Origin: Pseudoxanthomonas mexicana
Lineage (GTDB): Bacteria; Pseudomonadota; Gammaproteobacteria; Xanthomonadales; Xanthomonadaceae
Length of the DNA stretch: 64,000 bases
Direction of reading: 5' to 3'
Assembly (NCBI RefSeq): GCF_001556105.1
Contig: NZ_LSIF01000083.1
Coordinates: forward strand, 62,001 to 126,000
This document shows positions 43,151 to 52,584 of the stretch, piece by piece. The position numbers and the translations under genes are program-made. The notes under the pieces were generated by a model. It did not search any database. It was not told the DNA's origin and saw nothing but the letters and a program-made list of their open reading frames with translations. Within the stretch, counting starts at the first letter, position 1. Each line of letters opens with the position of its first letter.

Positions 43151-43905
43151 GCCAGTGTGGCGATGCGTCCGCTGCGGCCGTCGCGGCGATGCGAAAAGAA
43201 ACGGTCGGGCTCGGCGATCGTGCAGAGATCGCCGCCGTGGACATCAGCGGGCGACACGCCGCGCGCCACCAATCGTCGGCGTGCCAGGGCAGGCAGATCC
43301 GCCAGCCAGTGGTCCGGGCGGGTTGGAACGAAGCACGTGACGGCACCGGCATCGTGGGCGACGAAGACATCGAATACGTCCCTGCCCACTTCGTAACGCG
43401 CCGGCCCCGCGGCTGGACCGATCCACGCCACCACCTCGGCCGCAGGCGTCTTCATCGCGGCGAGCGTGGCTTCCAGCATGCCTTTCGACAGGCCGGGCCA
43501 GCCGGCATGCGCGGCGGCGACCTCGCGGCCGTCCTTCGCGGCGAACACCACCGGCAGGCAATCGGCGGTCAGGATGGCCAGCACCACGCCGGGCACAGAG
43601 GTCACCAGCGCATCGGCGACGGGCTCGGCGGCATCGGGGTCGGCGGGCGTCTCCACGCGCAGCACGTCGGTGCCATGCACCTGCTTCAACCAGTGCGGCG
43701 CCGATGGCAGGCCGGCGAGGTCGACCAGCAGCGCGCGGTTGCTCGCCACGGTGGCCGGATCATCACCGTCGGCCGCGTACCGGTTGCCCAGGTTGAACGT
43801 GTCGAACGGCGCCGCGGAAAAGCCGGCACCGCGCCGCAACGTGGTGAACGCACGCACGCCGGCAGGTGCAGGCCAGTCCGCCGCCGCCACCGGTGCGCGA
43901 TTCAT
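43135..43905 (-). CDS. pgeF: Peptidoglycan editing factor PgeF (YfiH)
   Basis: 256-residue laccase-domain protein that hydrolyses L-Ser-containing muropeptide precursor errors in the YfiH/PgeF family. The metal-binding motifs [19 protein letters not shown] and [10 protein letters not shown] are present. ATG at 43905 overlaps the rluD stop (ATGA), as in many proteobacteria where pgeF follows rluD. Confidence 0.94.
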   Translation of the reverse strand: MNRAPVAAADWPAPAGVRAFTTLRRGAGFSAAPFDTFNLGNRYAADGDDPATVASNRALLVDLAGLPSAPHWLKQVHGTDVLRVETPADPDAAEPVADALVTSVPGVVLAILTADCLPVVFAAKDGREVAAAHAGWPGLSKGMLEATLAAMKTPAAEVVAWIGPAAGPARYEVGRDVFDVFVAHDAGAVTCFVPTRPDHWLADLPALARRRLVARGVSPADVHGGDLCTIAEPDRFFSHRRDGRSGRIATLAWMQP

Positions 43906-44876
43906 CCGCGCTGCGTCTTGCTGTCCGCACGCAGCGCCGCCAGCAGCGCCACCATGTCGGCCGGCACCGGCGCGGTGACGCGGACCGGCTCGCCGCTGAC
44001 CGGGTGGGCGAACTCCAGCGTTTCGGCATGCAGCGCCTGCCGGCGGAAGCTGCGCAGCACCGCGATCAGTTCGTCGCTGGCGCCCTTCGGCAATCGCAGC
44101 GGCCCGCCATACAGCGGGTCGCCAATGATCGGGTACCGGATGTGGGCCATGTGCACGCGGATCTGGTGCGTGCGGCCGGTTTCCAGCCGGCATTCCAGCG
44201 CGGTATGTGCGCGGAAGCGTTCGCGCAGCCGGTAGTGGGTGACGGCGTCGCGGCCATCCTCGCGCACCGCCATCTTCAGGCGATCGCGCGGATGGCGGTC
44301 GATCGGGGCGTTGGCCGTGCCGCCGGACACCATCGCGCCGACCACGACGGCGAGGTACTGGCGGTGCACGTCGCGCGAGGCCAGCTGCGCCACCAGCGAG
44401 GTGTGCGCCGGCAGCGTGCGCGCCACCACCATGACGCCGGACGTGTCCTTGTCGAGCCGGTGCACGATGCCCGCGCGCGGCAGCGCCGACAGCGACGGAT
44501 CGCGGAACAGCAGCGCGTTGACCAGGGTGCCGGTCGGATTGCCCGCGCCGGGGTGCACGACCAGGCCCGCCGGCTTGTCCAGCACGAAGACGTGCTCGTC
44601 CTCGTACAGGATGTCCAGCGGGATGTCTTCCGGCTCGGCATGGGTCTGGGTGTCCAGCACCACGTCCAGGCTGGCGGTTTCGCCACCGCGCACGGGGTCG
44701 CGTGGGCGTACCACCTGGCCGTCCAGCAGCGCATTGCCGGACTTGATCCATTCGGTCAGGCGCGAGCGGGAGAACTCGGGAAACAGCTCGGCCAAGGCGG
44801 CGTCGAAGCGCCGGCCGGCGGCGCTGGCGGGCACGACGGCCGTGCGGAGGGTGTCGGGGGAATCGGGTTCGGTCAT
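43902..44876 (-). CDS. rluD: 23S rRNA pseudouridine synthase RluD
   Basis: 324-residue RluA-family enzyme modifying U1911/1915/1917 of 23S rRNA in E. coli numbering. It has an N-terminal S4 RNA-binding domain ([19 protein letters not shown]). The catalytic aspartate D142 sits in [12 protein letters not shown], and the [15 protein letters not shown] motif follows. Divergent from bamD, a widely conserved pairing. ATG at 44876 is used; the frame reads on upstream without homology. Confidence 0.96.
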   Translation of the reverse strand: MTEPDSPDTLRTAVVPASAAGRRFDAALAELFPEFSRSRLTEWIKSGNALLDGQVVRPRDPVRGGETASLDVVLDTQTHAEPEDIPLDILYEDEHVFVLDKPAGLVVHPGAGNPTGTLVNALLFRDPSLSALPRAGIVHRLDKDTSGVMVVARTLPAHTSLVAQLASRDVHRQYLAVVVGAMVSGGTANAPIDRHPRDRLKMAVREDGRDAVTHYRLRERFRAHTALECRLETGRTHQIRVHMAHIRYPIIGDPLYGGPLRLPKGASDELIAVLRSFRRQALHAETLEFAHPVSGEPVRVTAPVPADMVALLAALRADSKTQRG

Positions 44877-44994
44877 GCGGAAAGACGTCCAGGGAGGCCA
44901 GGATCCGGTCCGTATTGGCCGAATGTTCATGGCGAAGGCGGCGCCTAGGCTATCATCGACGGCCTGTTTCCCTGCCGCGGCCTGCCGCCAGCCC

Positions 44995-45882
44995 ATGACC
45001 CAGCGTGCCTTTCCCCGCTCTGCCCGTCGTTCCGCGACCGCCCGTTTCGTCCTGCTGGCCCTCGTCGTCGCCTTCACCGGCACCGGCTGCGGCAAGATCT
45101 TCAAGAAGAAGGAAGCGCCCGAGAACCAGCCCGTCGAGGTGATGTACGAGGAAGGCCACAAGGCGATGGTCAACAACAACTGGGACCGTGGCGTGTTGAA
45201 CTTCCGCCGCCTGATCGCCCAGTACCCGTACGGTCCGTACACCGAGCAGGCGCTGATGGAGACGGCCTATGCCGAGTACAAGTCCGGCAAGCTGGACGAC
45301 GCGGTCACCACGGTAGACCGCTTCATCCGCACCTACCCGACCCACCGCAACATCCCGTACATGTATTACCTGCGCGGGCTGGCCAATTCCAACCGCGATA
45401 CGGTGTTCCTGCAGAAGGTGTGGCGCCTCGACGCCAGCCGCCGCGACCTGGCCACGCCGATGCAGGGCTACAACGACTTCGCCCGCGTCGCCGAGAACTA
45501 TCCCAACAGCCGCTACGCCGCCGACGCGCGCCTGCACATGATCAGCCTGCGCGACCAGTTCGCGCTGCACGAGCTGGACACCGCGATCTACTACCTGCGC
45601 CGCGATGCGTGGGTGTCGGCCGCCAGCCGCGCCCGTTACCTGCTGGAAACCTACCCGCAGAGCAGCTACCAGTACGACGCCGTCGCCGTGCTCGCCGAGG
45701 CCTACACCCATCTGGGCAACCAGACGCTGGCCGCCGACGCCAAGCGCGTGCTGGAACTCAACGATCCGAAGCATCCGTGGCTGGCAGGCCACTTTCCGAA
45801 GTATCCGTGGATGGTGCGCCGCCTGAATCCGTTCGCCGGCGAGAAGTCGAGCAACACGGTGGAACAGCGCAAGCACGACTGA
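44995..45882 (+). CDS. bamD: Outer-membrane assembly lipoprotein BamD
   Basis: 295-residue essential lipoprotein of the BAM complex. The lipobox lies at TGTGC (C32) after a basic leader. Five tetratricopeptide-type repeats cover about 45-260, with motifs such as [20 protein letters not shown] and [21 protein letters not shown] at 44995 gives the signal peptide. Divergent from rluD with a 118-bp intergenic region. Confidence 0.97.
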   Translation: MTQRAFPRSARRSATARFVLLALVVAFTGTGCGKIFKKKEAPENQPVEVMYEEGHKAMVNNNWDRGVLNFRRLIAQYPYGPYTEQALMETAYAEYKSGKLDDAVTTVDRFIRTYPTHRNIPYMYYLRGLANSNRDTVFLQKVWRLDASRRDLATPMQGYNDFARVAENYPNSRYAADARLHMISLRDQFALHELDTAIYYLRRDAWVSAASRARYLLETYPQSSYQYDAVAVLAEAYTHLGNQTLAADAKRVLELNDPKHPWLAGHFPKYPWMVRRLNPFAGEKSSNTVEQRKHD

Positions 45883-45908
45883 CGCATCCGTCCGGTAGCA
45901 CCATGACG

Positions 45909-45932
45909 AAAAAGGGCCGCAAGGCCCTTTTT
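45909..45932. terminator. Bidirectional terminator between bamD and the VKOR gene
   Basis: AAAAAGGGCC and GGCCCTTTTT around a GCAA loop form a 10-bp stem with A- and T-runs on both sides, so it can end transcription from either converging gene. Confidence 0.88.
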
Positions 45933-45958
45933 CCTTGTCCGGCCTTCCTGCGTCCCGC

Positions 45959-46846
45959 TCAGTCGGTCGCGCCGGCCTTGTCCCAGTCGAAGCGCGTCAG
46001 CACCGCCAGCTGTTGCGGCGCCATCACGCCCTGGTGCTCGATGCCATCGATCACCCACGTGGGGAACACGGTGACACCGGCAGACGCACAAGTGGAGGTC
46101 ATCGGCGAACTGCGCCCGCCGGGCGCGCATTCCACATACGGCAAACGGTCCGCGGCATGCCCGAACTCCCGCTTCTGCCGACTGCATTCCGTGCACCACG
46201 ACGCGCCGTAGAACTTGGCGCCATAGTCGGACAGGTGCTGCGCCAGCGCGGCGGCACGGCGGCTTTCCGGCCGCTGGTGCAGCAAGCCGCTCTGCTGCAC
46301 ATGCAGGAGTGCGACGACCAGCAGCACCGGCACCGCCTGCACGGCCCACCACCGTCCCCAGGGCTGCGCGGGCGCGGAGGCAGGACGACGCAGCTGCAGC
46401 CACACGAACATGGCCGCCAAGACCGCCAGCGAGGCGAGGCACCCCACACAGAATGCATCGAGCACGAATGCGCCCACCGCGGTCAGGTACACGCTGATCG
46501 CCAATCCGAGCAGCACCAGCCGCCACTGCCGTTGCCAGCGCAGCAGCGGCGACGCCTTGGGCGCCAGCGACACGAGTACGACGACGGCGTAGAGGCCGAA
46601 ACCCCACAGCGCCATCGGCAGGCCCAGCAGCGTGGACCAGCCACTGCGCTGGATGGCATCGCAGCCGCCGTCACCGGTGCAGAAGGCCGAGGGCGAGTCA
46701 CTGCCTGCCGTCCATGCCAGGTAGCCGGTGATCAGCAGGCCCAGCACCGCCAGTGCCAGCATCACCCGGTCCGGCGGCGTCGCCGGACGTGGCGCGGGCG
46801 ATGCCGGACGGTCGCGGTGCGCCGTGCGCTTCTTCTTCCTTGTCAT
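45959..46846 (-). CDS. Vitamin K epoxide reductase-thioredoxin fusion
   Basis: 295-residue membrane protein. Residues about 28-180 form a VKOR domain with four to five helices: CTGDGGC carries the first cysteine pair and DAFCVGC the redox CxxC, with a Ser/Trp loop (SGWSTLLGLPMALWG). Residues about 200-295 form a thioredoxin-like domain with SWCTEC and a C-terminal cis-Pro segment FPTWVIDG. This arrangement resembles quinone-linked disulfide-forming enzymes that can replace DsbB/DsbA. It lies 34 bp from nadE on the same strand. Confidence 0.92.
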   Translation of the reverse strand: MTRKKKRTAHRDRPASPAPRPATPPDRVMLALAVLGLLITGYLAWTAGSDSPSAFCTGDGGCDAIQRSGWSTLLGLPMALWGFGLYAVVVLVSLAPKASPLLRWQRQWRLVLLGLAISVYLTAVGAFVLDAFCVGCLASLAVLAAMFVWLQLRRPASAPAQPWGRWWAVQAVPVLLVVALLHVQQSGLLHQRPESRRAAALAQHLSDYGAKFYGASWCTECSRQKREFGHAADRLPYVECAPGGRSSPMTSTCASAGVTVFPTWVIDGIEHQGVMAPQQLAVLTRFDWDKAGATD

Positions 46847-46880
46847 GCAGGTCTCCGTGTTGCGTCGCGCGCGAACATGC

Positions 46881-48518
46881 TCACAGCGCGTACTTGTTGG
46901 TGATCGGGTAGCGGCGCTCGCGGCCGAACGCGCGGCGCGAGACCTTCGGCCCTGGCGCGGCCTGGTGGCGCTTCCACTCGTTGATGCGTACCAGCCGCAG
47001 CATGCGGTCGACGGTGGCGGCGTCGAAGCCGGCGGCGACGATCTCGTCGCGCGACTGCTCCAGGTCCACGTAGCGGAACAGGATCGCGTCCAGCACGTCG
47101 TACGGCGGCAGCGAATCCTGGTCCTTCTGGTTGTCGCGCAGTTCCGCGGAAGGCGGCCGGTCGATGACCGCCGGCGGAATCACCGGCGCGCCGCCCACCG
47201 TGTTGCGCCAGCGCGCCAGCGCGAACACCTCGGTCTTGTACAGGTCTTTGATCGGCGCGTAGCCGCCGCACATGTCGCCGTAGATGGTGGCGTAGCCGAC
47301 GGCGTATTCGCTCTTGTTGCCGGTGGTCAGCAGCAGGCCACCGAACTTGTTGCTCAGCGCCATCAGGATCACGCCGCGGCTGCGCGACTGCAGGTTCTCT
47401 TCGGTGGTGTCGGCGGGCATGTCGCCAAACAGCGGCCCCAGCGCCTCAAGGAAGCCCTTGAACGGCGCCTCGATCGACACGGCCTCGAGCTTCACGCCCA
47501 TTGCCGCGCACTGTTCAGCGGCAAGGTCGTTGGACAAGCCTGCGGTGTAGCGCGACGGCAAGCGCACCGCGGTGACGTTGTCCGGCCCCAGCGCATCCGC
47601 CGCCAGCGCCAGCACGATGGCCGAATCGATACCACCGGACAGCCCCAGCCACACCTTGGAGAACCCGTTCTTGCCGCAGTAGTCGCGGATGCCGCGCACG
47701 ATCGCCCGCCATGCCAGTGCGTCGCGACTCTCGTCGCCATCGTCCATCCAGACCACCGGACTGAACTTCCGCGTCGCCACGTCGAAGTCGACCACCAGCC
47801 ACTGGTCGGTGAACGCGGCAGCCGCCGGGTGCACCGTGCCGTCGCCGTCAGCGACGACGGACGCGCCATCGAAGACCACCGCATCCTGTCCGCCGACCAC
47901 GTTGAGGTAGGCCAGCGCCATGCCGGTCTCGCGCGTGCGCTCGGCGATCAGCGCATCACGCTGCGCATGCTTGTCGCGGTCGAACGGCGAGGCATTCGGC
48001 ACCAGCGTCAGCACGGCGCCCGCCTCCGCCGTGTCCGCCAGCGGCTCGGGAAACCACAGGTCTTCGCAGATCACCAGGCCCACCGGCACGCCGTTCACCT
48101 CGAACGTGCAGGCGCCGCCGTCCGGATCCACGTCGAAGTAGCGACGCTCGTCGAACACCGCGTAGTTGGGCAGTTCGCGCTTGCGGTAGGTCGTTTCGAC
48201 CACACCGTCGCGCAGCACGCTGGCCGCGTTGTAGACCACGCTGCCGGCGCTCTGCGGCCAGCCGACCACCGCGACGATGCCGTGCGTGCTGGCCGCGATC
48301 TCCGTCAGCGCCGTCTCGCAGTCGGCCAGGAAGCGCGGCCGCAGCAGCAGGTCTTCCGGCGGATAGCCACTGACCGCCAGTTCGGGGAACAGCACCACGT
48401 CCGCCCCGTACTCGTCGCGCGCCTCGGCGATCATGCGCCGGATGCTGTCGCGGTTCTGCGCTACGCCGCCGACCGGGAAATCGAACTGCGCCATGGCGAT
48501 GCGAAGCGAGGAACCCAT
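46881..48518 (-). CDS. nadE: Glutamine-dependent NAD+ synthetase
   Basis: 545-residue enzyme converting deamido-NAD to NAD. An N-terminal nitrilase-type glutaminase has the catalytic triad E46, K113 (RKRELPNYAVFDE) and C151 (VICEDLW). The C-terminal synthetase domain has the ATP loop LGLSGGIDSAIVLALA and a SPTAEL-like region replaced here by PPSAELRDNQKDQDSLPPYD. Start ATG at 48518. Followed by the VKOR gene. Confidence 0.97.
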   Translation of the reverse strand: MGSSLRIAMAQFDFPVGGVAQNRDSIRRMIAEARDEYGADVVLFPELAVSGYPPEDLLLRPRFLADCETALTEIAASTHGIVAVVGWPQSAGSVVYNAASVLRDGVVETTYRKRELPNYAVFDERRYFDVDPDGGACTFEVNGVPVGLVICEDLWFPEPLADTAEAGAVLTLVPNASPFDRDKHAQRDALIAERTRETGMALAYLNVVGGQDAVVFDGASVVADGDGTVHPAAAAFTDQWLVVDFDVATRKFSPVVWMDDGDESRDALAWRAIVRGIRDYCGKNGFSKVWLGLSGGIDSAIVLALAADALGPDNVTAVRLPSRYTAGLSNDLAAEQCAAMGVKLEAVSIEAPFKGFLEALGPLFGDMPADTTEENLQSRSRGVILMALSNKFGGLLLTTGNKSEYAVGYATIYGDMCGGYAPIKDLYKTEVFALARWRNTVGGAPVIPPAVIDRPPSAELRDNQKDQDSLPPYDVLDAILFRYVDLEQSRDEIVAAGFDAATVDRMLRLVRINEWKRHQAAPGPKVSRRAFGRERRYPITNKYAL

Positions 48519-48534
48519 ACCGTCTCCAGAAAAG

Positions 48535-48561
48535 CGAAAGGCCGCACGCGGCGGCCTTTCG
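48535..48561 (-). terminator. Terminator of sucCD
   Basis: Arms CGAAAGGCCGC and GCGGCCTTTCG (48535-48545, 48551-48561) around a 5-nt loop lie 21 bp beyond sucD. The minus-strand continuation is CTTTTCTGG. Confidence 0.85.
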
Positions 48562-48581
48562 TGTGCCTCAGGCGATTCTAC

Positions 48582-49460
48582 TTACTTCTTCAGGCGCGCC
48601 GCGATGGCCGCACCCAGGTCGCCCGGCGAACGCACCGTGGTGACGCCTGCGGCTTCCATCGCCGCGAACTTGCCCTCGGCCGTGCCCTTGCCGCCGCTGG
48701 CGATCGCGCCGGCGTGGCCCATGCGCTTGCCGGCCGGGGCCGACGCACCGGCGATGAAGCCGACGACCGGCTTCTTCACGTGGTTCTTGATGTACTCGGC
48801 GCCGGCTTCCTCGGCGTCGCCGCCGATCTCGCCGACCATGATGATGCCTTCGGTCTGCGGGTCTTCGTTGAACAGCTTCAGGCAGTCGACGAAGTTCAGG
48901 CCGTTGATCGGGTCGCCGCCGATGCCGATGCAGGTCGACTGGCCCAGGCCCACTTCGGTGGTCTGCTTGACCGCTTCATAGGTCAGCGTGCCCGAGCGCG
49001 ACACGATGCCGATCTTGCCCGGCATGTGGATGTGGCCCGGCATGATGCCGATCTTGCACTCGCCCGGGGTGATGACGCCGGGGCAGTTCGGACCGACCAG
49101 CACGGTGTCCGGATGGGCGCGGGTCAGCACGTTCTTGACGCGCAGCATGTCCAGCACCGGGATGCCTTCGGTAATGCAGACGATGACCTTGATGCCGGCC
49201 GCGGCCGCTTCAAGGATGGCGTCGGCCGCGAACGGCGGCGGCACGTAGATGACGGAGGCATCGGCGCCGGTGCTCTTGACGGCATCGGCGACGGTGTCGA
49301 ACACCGGCAGGTCGATGTGGGTGGTGCCGCCCTTGCCCGGGGTGACGCCGCCGACGACCTGGGTGCCGTACTCGATCATCTGGGTGGCGTGGAAGGTGCC
49401 CTGCTGGCCGGTGAAGCCCTGCACGATCACCTTCGTCTTCTTGTTGATCAAAACGCTCAT
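48582..49460 (-). CDS. sucD: Succinyl-CoA synthetase alpha subunit
   Basis: 292-residue TCA-cycle enzyme subunit. The Rossmann-like CoA-binding N-terminus starts [21 protein letters not shown]. The active-site histidine lies in [12 protein letters not shown] (about residue 247), which becomes phosphorylated. It directly follows sucC with a 27-bp gap. Confidence 0.98.
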   Translation of the reverse strand: MSVLINKKTKVIVQGFTGQQGTFHATQMIEYGTQVVGGVTPGKGGTTHIDLPVFDTVADAVKSTGADASVIYVPPPFAADAILEAAAAGIKVIVCITEGIPVLDMLRVKNVLTRAHPDTVLVGPNCPGVITPGECKIGIMPGHIHMPGKIGIVSRSGTLTYEAVKQTTEVGLGQSTCIGIGGDPINGLNFVDCLKLFNEDPQTEGIIMVGEIGGDAEEAGAEYIKNHVKKPVVGFIAGASAPAGKRMGHAGAIASGGKGTAEGKFAAMEAAGVTTVRSPGDLGAAIAARLKK

Positions 49461-49487
49461 GGAGATTTCCTGGTTCGGTGACGTGGG

Positions 49488-50657
49488 TTAGGCGGCGGCC
49501 TTGACCGCTTCAACGACCTTCTTGGCGCCGTCGTTGATGTTGTCGGCCGGGATGATGGCCATGCCGCTGTCGCGCAGCAGCTGCTTGCCTTCTTCCACGT
49601 TGGTGCCTTCCAGGCGAACGACCACGGGCACCTTGACGCCCACTTCCTTCACCGCGGCGATGATGCCCTCGGCGATCATGTCGCAGCGGACGATGCCGCC
49701 GAAGATGTTGACGAAGATGCCTTCGACCTTGTCCGAGGACAGGATCAGCTTGAACGCCTCGATCACGCGCTGCTTGTTGGCACCACCGCCCACGTCGAGG
49801 AAGTTCGCCGGCTCGCCGCCGTTGAGCTTGATGACGTCCATGGTGGCCATCGCCAGGCCCGCGCCGTTGACCATGCAGCCGATGTTGCCGTCCATGGTCA
49901 CGTAGTTGATGTCCATCTCCGAGGCCAGCACTTCGGTCTCGTCTTCCTGGCTGGTATCGCGCATCGCGACCAGGGCCTTGTGGCGGAAGTTGGCGTTGTC
50001 GTCGCTGTTGAACTTGCCGTCCAGCGCGTACAGGTTGCCGTCGTCCAGGATGGCGAGCGGGTTGATCTCGACCAGCGCCAGGTCCTTCTCGTTGAAGATG
50101 CGGTACAGGTTCACCATGATGGTGGCGAACTGGCCGGCCTGCTTGGCGTTCAGGCCCATCTTGAAGCCGAACTCGCGGCCCTGGTACGGCTGCACGCCTT
50201 CGACGAAGTCGACGTTGAGCGTGTGGATCTTGTCCGGCGTCTCGGCCGCGACCTGCTCGATCTCCATGCCGCCTTCGGACGAGGCGATATAGGTGATGGT
50301 GCGGGTGCCGCGGTCGACGAGGACCGACAGGTACAGCTCCTTGACGATCTCGCCGGCGGTGGTCACCAGCACCAGGTTGACCGGCAGCTCGACGCCGGCG
50401 GTCTGGTAGGTGGCCATCTTGGTGCCGAGCATCTTGCCGGCAGCGGCCTTCACATCATCGACGGTCTTGCAGAACTTGACGCCGCCGGCCTTGCCGCGGC
50501 CGCCCGCGTGGATCTGGGCCTTGACCATCCAGGGTCCGTTGCCGAGGGACTGCGCGACCGTAACCGCTTCGTCCGCCGTGGAGGCGACTTTGCCGGCCGG
50601 GACCGGGATGCCGTACTCGGCCAGCAGCTGCTTGGCCTGATATTCGTGGAAATTCAT
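49488..50657 (-). CDS. sucC: Succinyl-CoA synthetase beta subunit
   Basis: 389-residue ATP-grasp subunit of succinyl-CoA synthetase, binding nucleotide and succinate. It starts [20 protein letters not shown]. The C-terminal ligase domain contains [16 protein letters not shown], the conserved phosphate-interacting loop. Operon with sucD; divergent from pilS. Confidence 0.98.
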   Translation of the reverse strand: MNFHEYQAKQLLAEYGIPVPAGKVASTADEAVTVAQSLGNGPWMVKAQIHAGGRGKAGGVKFCKTVDDVKAAAGKMLGTKMATYQTAGVELPVNLVLVTTAGEIVKELYLSVLVDRGTRTITYIASSEGGMEIEQVAAETPDKIHTLNVDFVEGVQPYQGREFGFKMGLNAKQAGQFATIMVNLYRIFNEKDLALVEINPLAILDDGNLYALDGKFNSDDNANFRHKALVAMRDTSQEDETEVLASEMDINYVTMDGNIGCMVNGAGLAMATMDVIKLNGGEPANFLDVGGGANKQRVIEAFKLILSSDKVEGIFVNIFGGIVRCDMIAEGIIAAVKEVGVKVPVVVRLEGTNVEEGKQLLRDSGMAIIPADNINDGAKKVVEAVKAAA

Positions 50658-50770
50658 GCGTCACCGTGGGTAGGGAACAGAAGACACCGCCCGGACCGGG
50701 GCCACGGGGGCCAGCGGCCGGGCAAGCCCCCTATTGTCGCCGACGCGGCCGGGGGGCGCAAAACCCGGGG

Positions 50771-50794
50771 CCTAAGTCTTTGGTGGCAAAGGAA
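50771..50794 (+). promoter_or_regulatory. 24-bp motif upstream of pilS shared with TonB receptor leader
   Basis: CCTAAGTC followed 8 bp later by CAAAGGAA, 20 of 24 positions identical to 27529-27552. It contains a CTTTG-GTGG-CAAAG inverted repeat and lies 64 bp before the pilS start, almost the same distance as at the TonB receptor. Confidence 0.5.
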
Positions 50795-50858
50795 CGGCTG
50801 GGCCATCCGGCGGCCCGCATGCCTATACTGTCGCCCTCGCTACAGGGGAAGTACGCGT

Positions 50859-52481
50859 TTGCGCCAGGCCCAGTCGCTCCTGTCCCGCATTGAATCGGTA
50901 CCGCGCCGCGAACTGTACTTCTTCGCGCTGTACCGCATTCTGGAAGCCGGGATCCTGGCCGCGCTGATGTTCAGCCCGCTGGGCGAAGTGCTGGGCCAGC
51001 CGCGCCACGAAGACCTGGGCATGGCTGTGGCGGTGGGCTACTTGGTGCTCGCGCTGGTGCTGTTCTTTGTCGGCCGCAGCGTGCAATGGCTGGTCTGGAT
51101 CGTGTTCTTCAGCGTCTGCATCGACATCCTGGTCGCCGCACTGATCACCCACGCCCTGCCCGGCGCCACCGCTGGCGTGGCGATGATGCTGCTGTTCAAC
51201 GTCTCCGCCGCGGCGCTGCTGCTGCCGCGCACCCGGATGGCGCTGGCGGTGGCCCTGCTGGCCATTGGCGCGCTGTTCGGCGAGTACGTGTTCGCCCAGT
51301 TCCACGATGGCGACATCTCCCGCTCCGCCGCCGAGGTCATCATGTTCGCGGTGAGCTACCTGGCGCTGGCCTACCTCGCACACCAGGTCGGCCAGAAGGC
51401 GCGCGCCAGCCAGGCGCTGGCGGACAAGCGTGGCGAGGAAGTCGCCAACCTGTTCGAAGTCAACGAGCTGATCATCCGGCGCATGCGCACCGGCGTACTG
51501 GTGGTGGATGCGGACAACCACATCAAGCTGGCGAACGAGGCGGCCAGCCTGTTGCTCGGCGATGGCGGCGACGGCCAGGGCGCCGATGGCAAGGGCGCGT
51601 CGCTGCTGCATGCCGCACCGGAACTGGCCCGCCGCCTGCAGCGCTGGCGCAATGGCTGGCAGACCGACGAGACACCAATGCAGTTCTCGCCCGACCAGCC
51701 CGAAGTCCAGCCGCGCTTCGCCCGCCTGCTGGCCGACAGCGAGACCTCGCTGATCTTCCTGGACGACGCCACGGTGGTCTCTCGCCGGGCCGAATCGCTG
51801 ACGCTGGCCGCACTCGGTCGCTTCTCCGCCAGCCTGGCGCACGAGATCCGCAACCCGTTGGCGGCCATCAACTACGCGGTGCAGCTGCTGGAGGAATCCC
51901 AACAGGTCACCGACGGCGACCGCAGGCTGCTGCAGATCATCCATCAGCAGTGCCAGCGCACCAACGGCATCGTCGAAAGCGTCCTCGGCCTGGCCCGGCG
52001 CGAGCGCGCCACGCCCGAGCACGTGGACCTCAACAGCTTTACCCGCCGCTTCGTCGACGACTACCAGCAGACGATGTCGATCGAGACCGACACGCTGGAA
52101 ACCATCATCGGCGCCAAGCCAGTACCCGCGCTGGTCGACCCGCGCCACCTGCAGCAGGTGGTGACGGTACTGGTGCAGAACGCGCTGAACTACGGCCGCC
52201 TGCCCGGCGAATCCGCGCGCATCCGGGTCCGCGTCTTCACTGCCGAAGGCCGTCCGACGCTCGATGTGATGGACCGCGGCCCGGGCATTCCCGAAGCCGT
52301 GGCCGCGCAACTGTTCCGTCCGTTCTTCACCACGTCCGAGCACGGCACCGGCCTGGGCCTGTATATCGCCCGCGAACTGTGCCGGGCCAACCAGGCCACG
52401 CTGGAGTTCGTGCCCGTCCCCGGCGGCGGCAGTTGCTTCCGCGTCACCCTCCCCGGCCCGCACGCCCTGCTGCCCGCATGA
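50859..52481 (+). CDS. pilS: Sensor histidine kinase PilS
   Basis: 540-residue sensor of the PilS-PilR system controlling pilin transcription. Six membrane helices occupy about 20-172. A PAS-like domain (about 200-310) is followed by the phosphorylated H328 in SASLAHEIRNPLAAINYA. The ATPase motifs QNALNYGR (N box), DRGPGIP and GTGLGLYIAREL follow. The start is TTG at 50859, 7 nt from an AGGGGAAG site; no ATG is available. Followed by pilR. Confidence 0.96.
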   Translation: MRQAQSLLSRIESVPRRELYFFALYRILEAGILAALMFSPLGEVLGQPRHEDLGMAVAVGYLVLALVLFFVGRSVQWLVWIVFFSVCIDILVAALITHALPGATAGVAMMLLFNVSAAALLLPRTRMALAVALLAIGALFGEYVFAQFHDGDISRSAAEVIMFAVSYLALAYLAHQVGQKARASQALADKRGEEVANLFEVNELIIRRMRTGVLVVDADNHIKLANEAASLLLGDGGDGQGADGKGASLLHAAPELARRLQRWRNGWQTDETPMQFSPDQPEVQPRFARLLADSETSLIFLDDATVVSRRAESLTLAALGRFSASLAHEIRNPLAAINYAVQLLEESQQVTDGDRRLLQIIHQQCQRTNGIVESVLGLARRERATPEHVDLNSFTRRFVDDYQQTMSIETDTLETIIGAKPVPALVDPRHLQQVVTVLVQNALNYGRLPGESARIRVRVFTAEGRPTLDVMDRGPGIPEAVAAQLFRPFFTTSEHGTGLGLYIARELCRANQATLEFVPVPGGGSCFRVTLPGPHALLPA

Positions 52482-52584
52482 AGGCATCCGGATCGGTTGA
52501 CCTTGTCCCGATCCGCAGCACCTCGCGTACCATGATTCACATTCAGCCGGTACACTGGCTGCACAGGGGTTCGAGGGGAGATGC

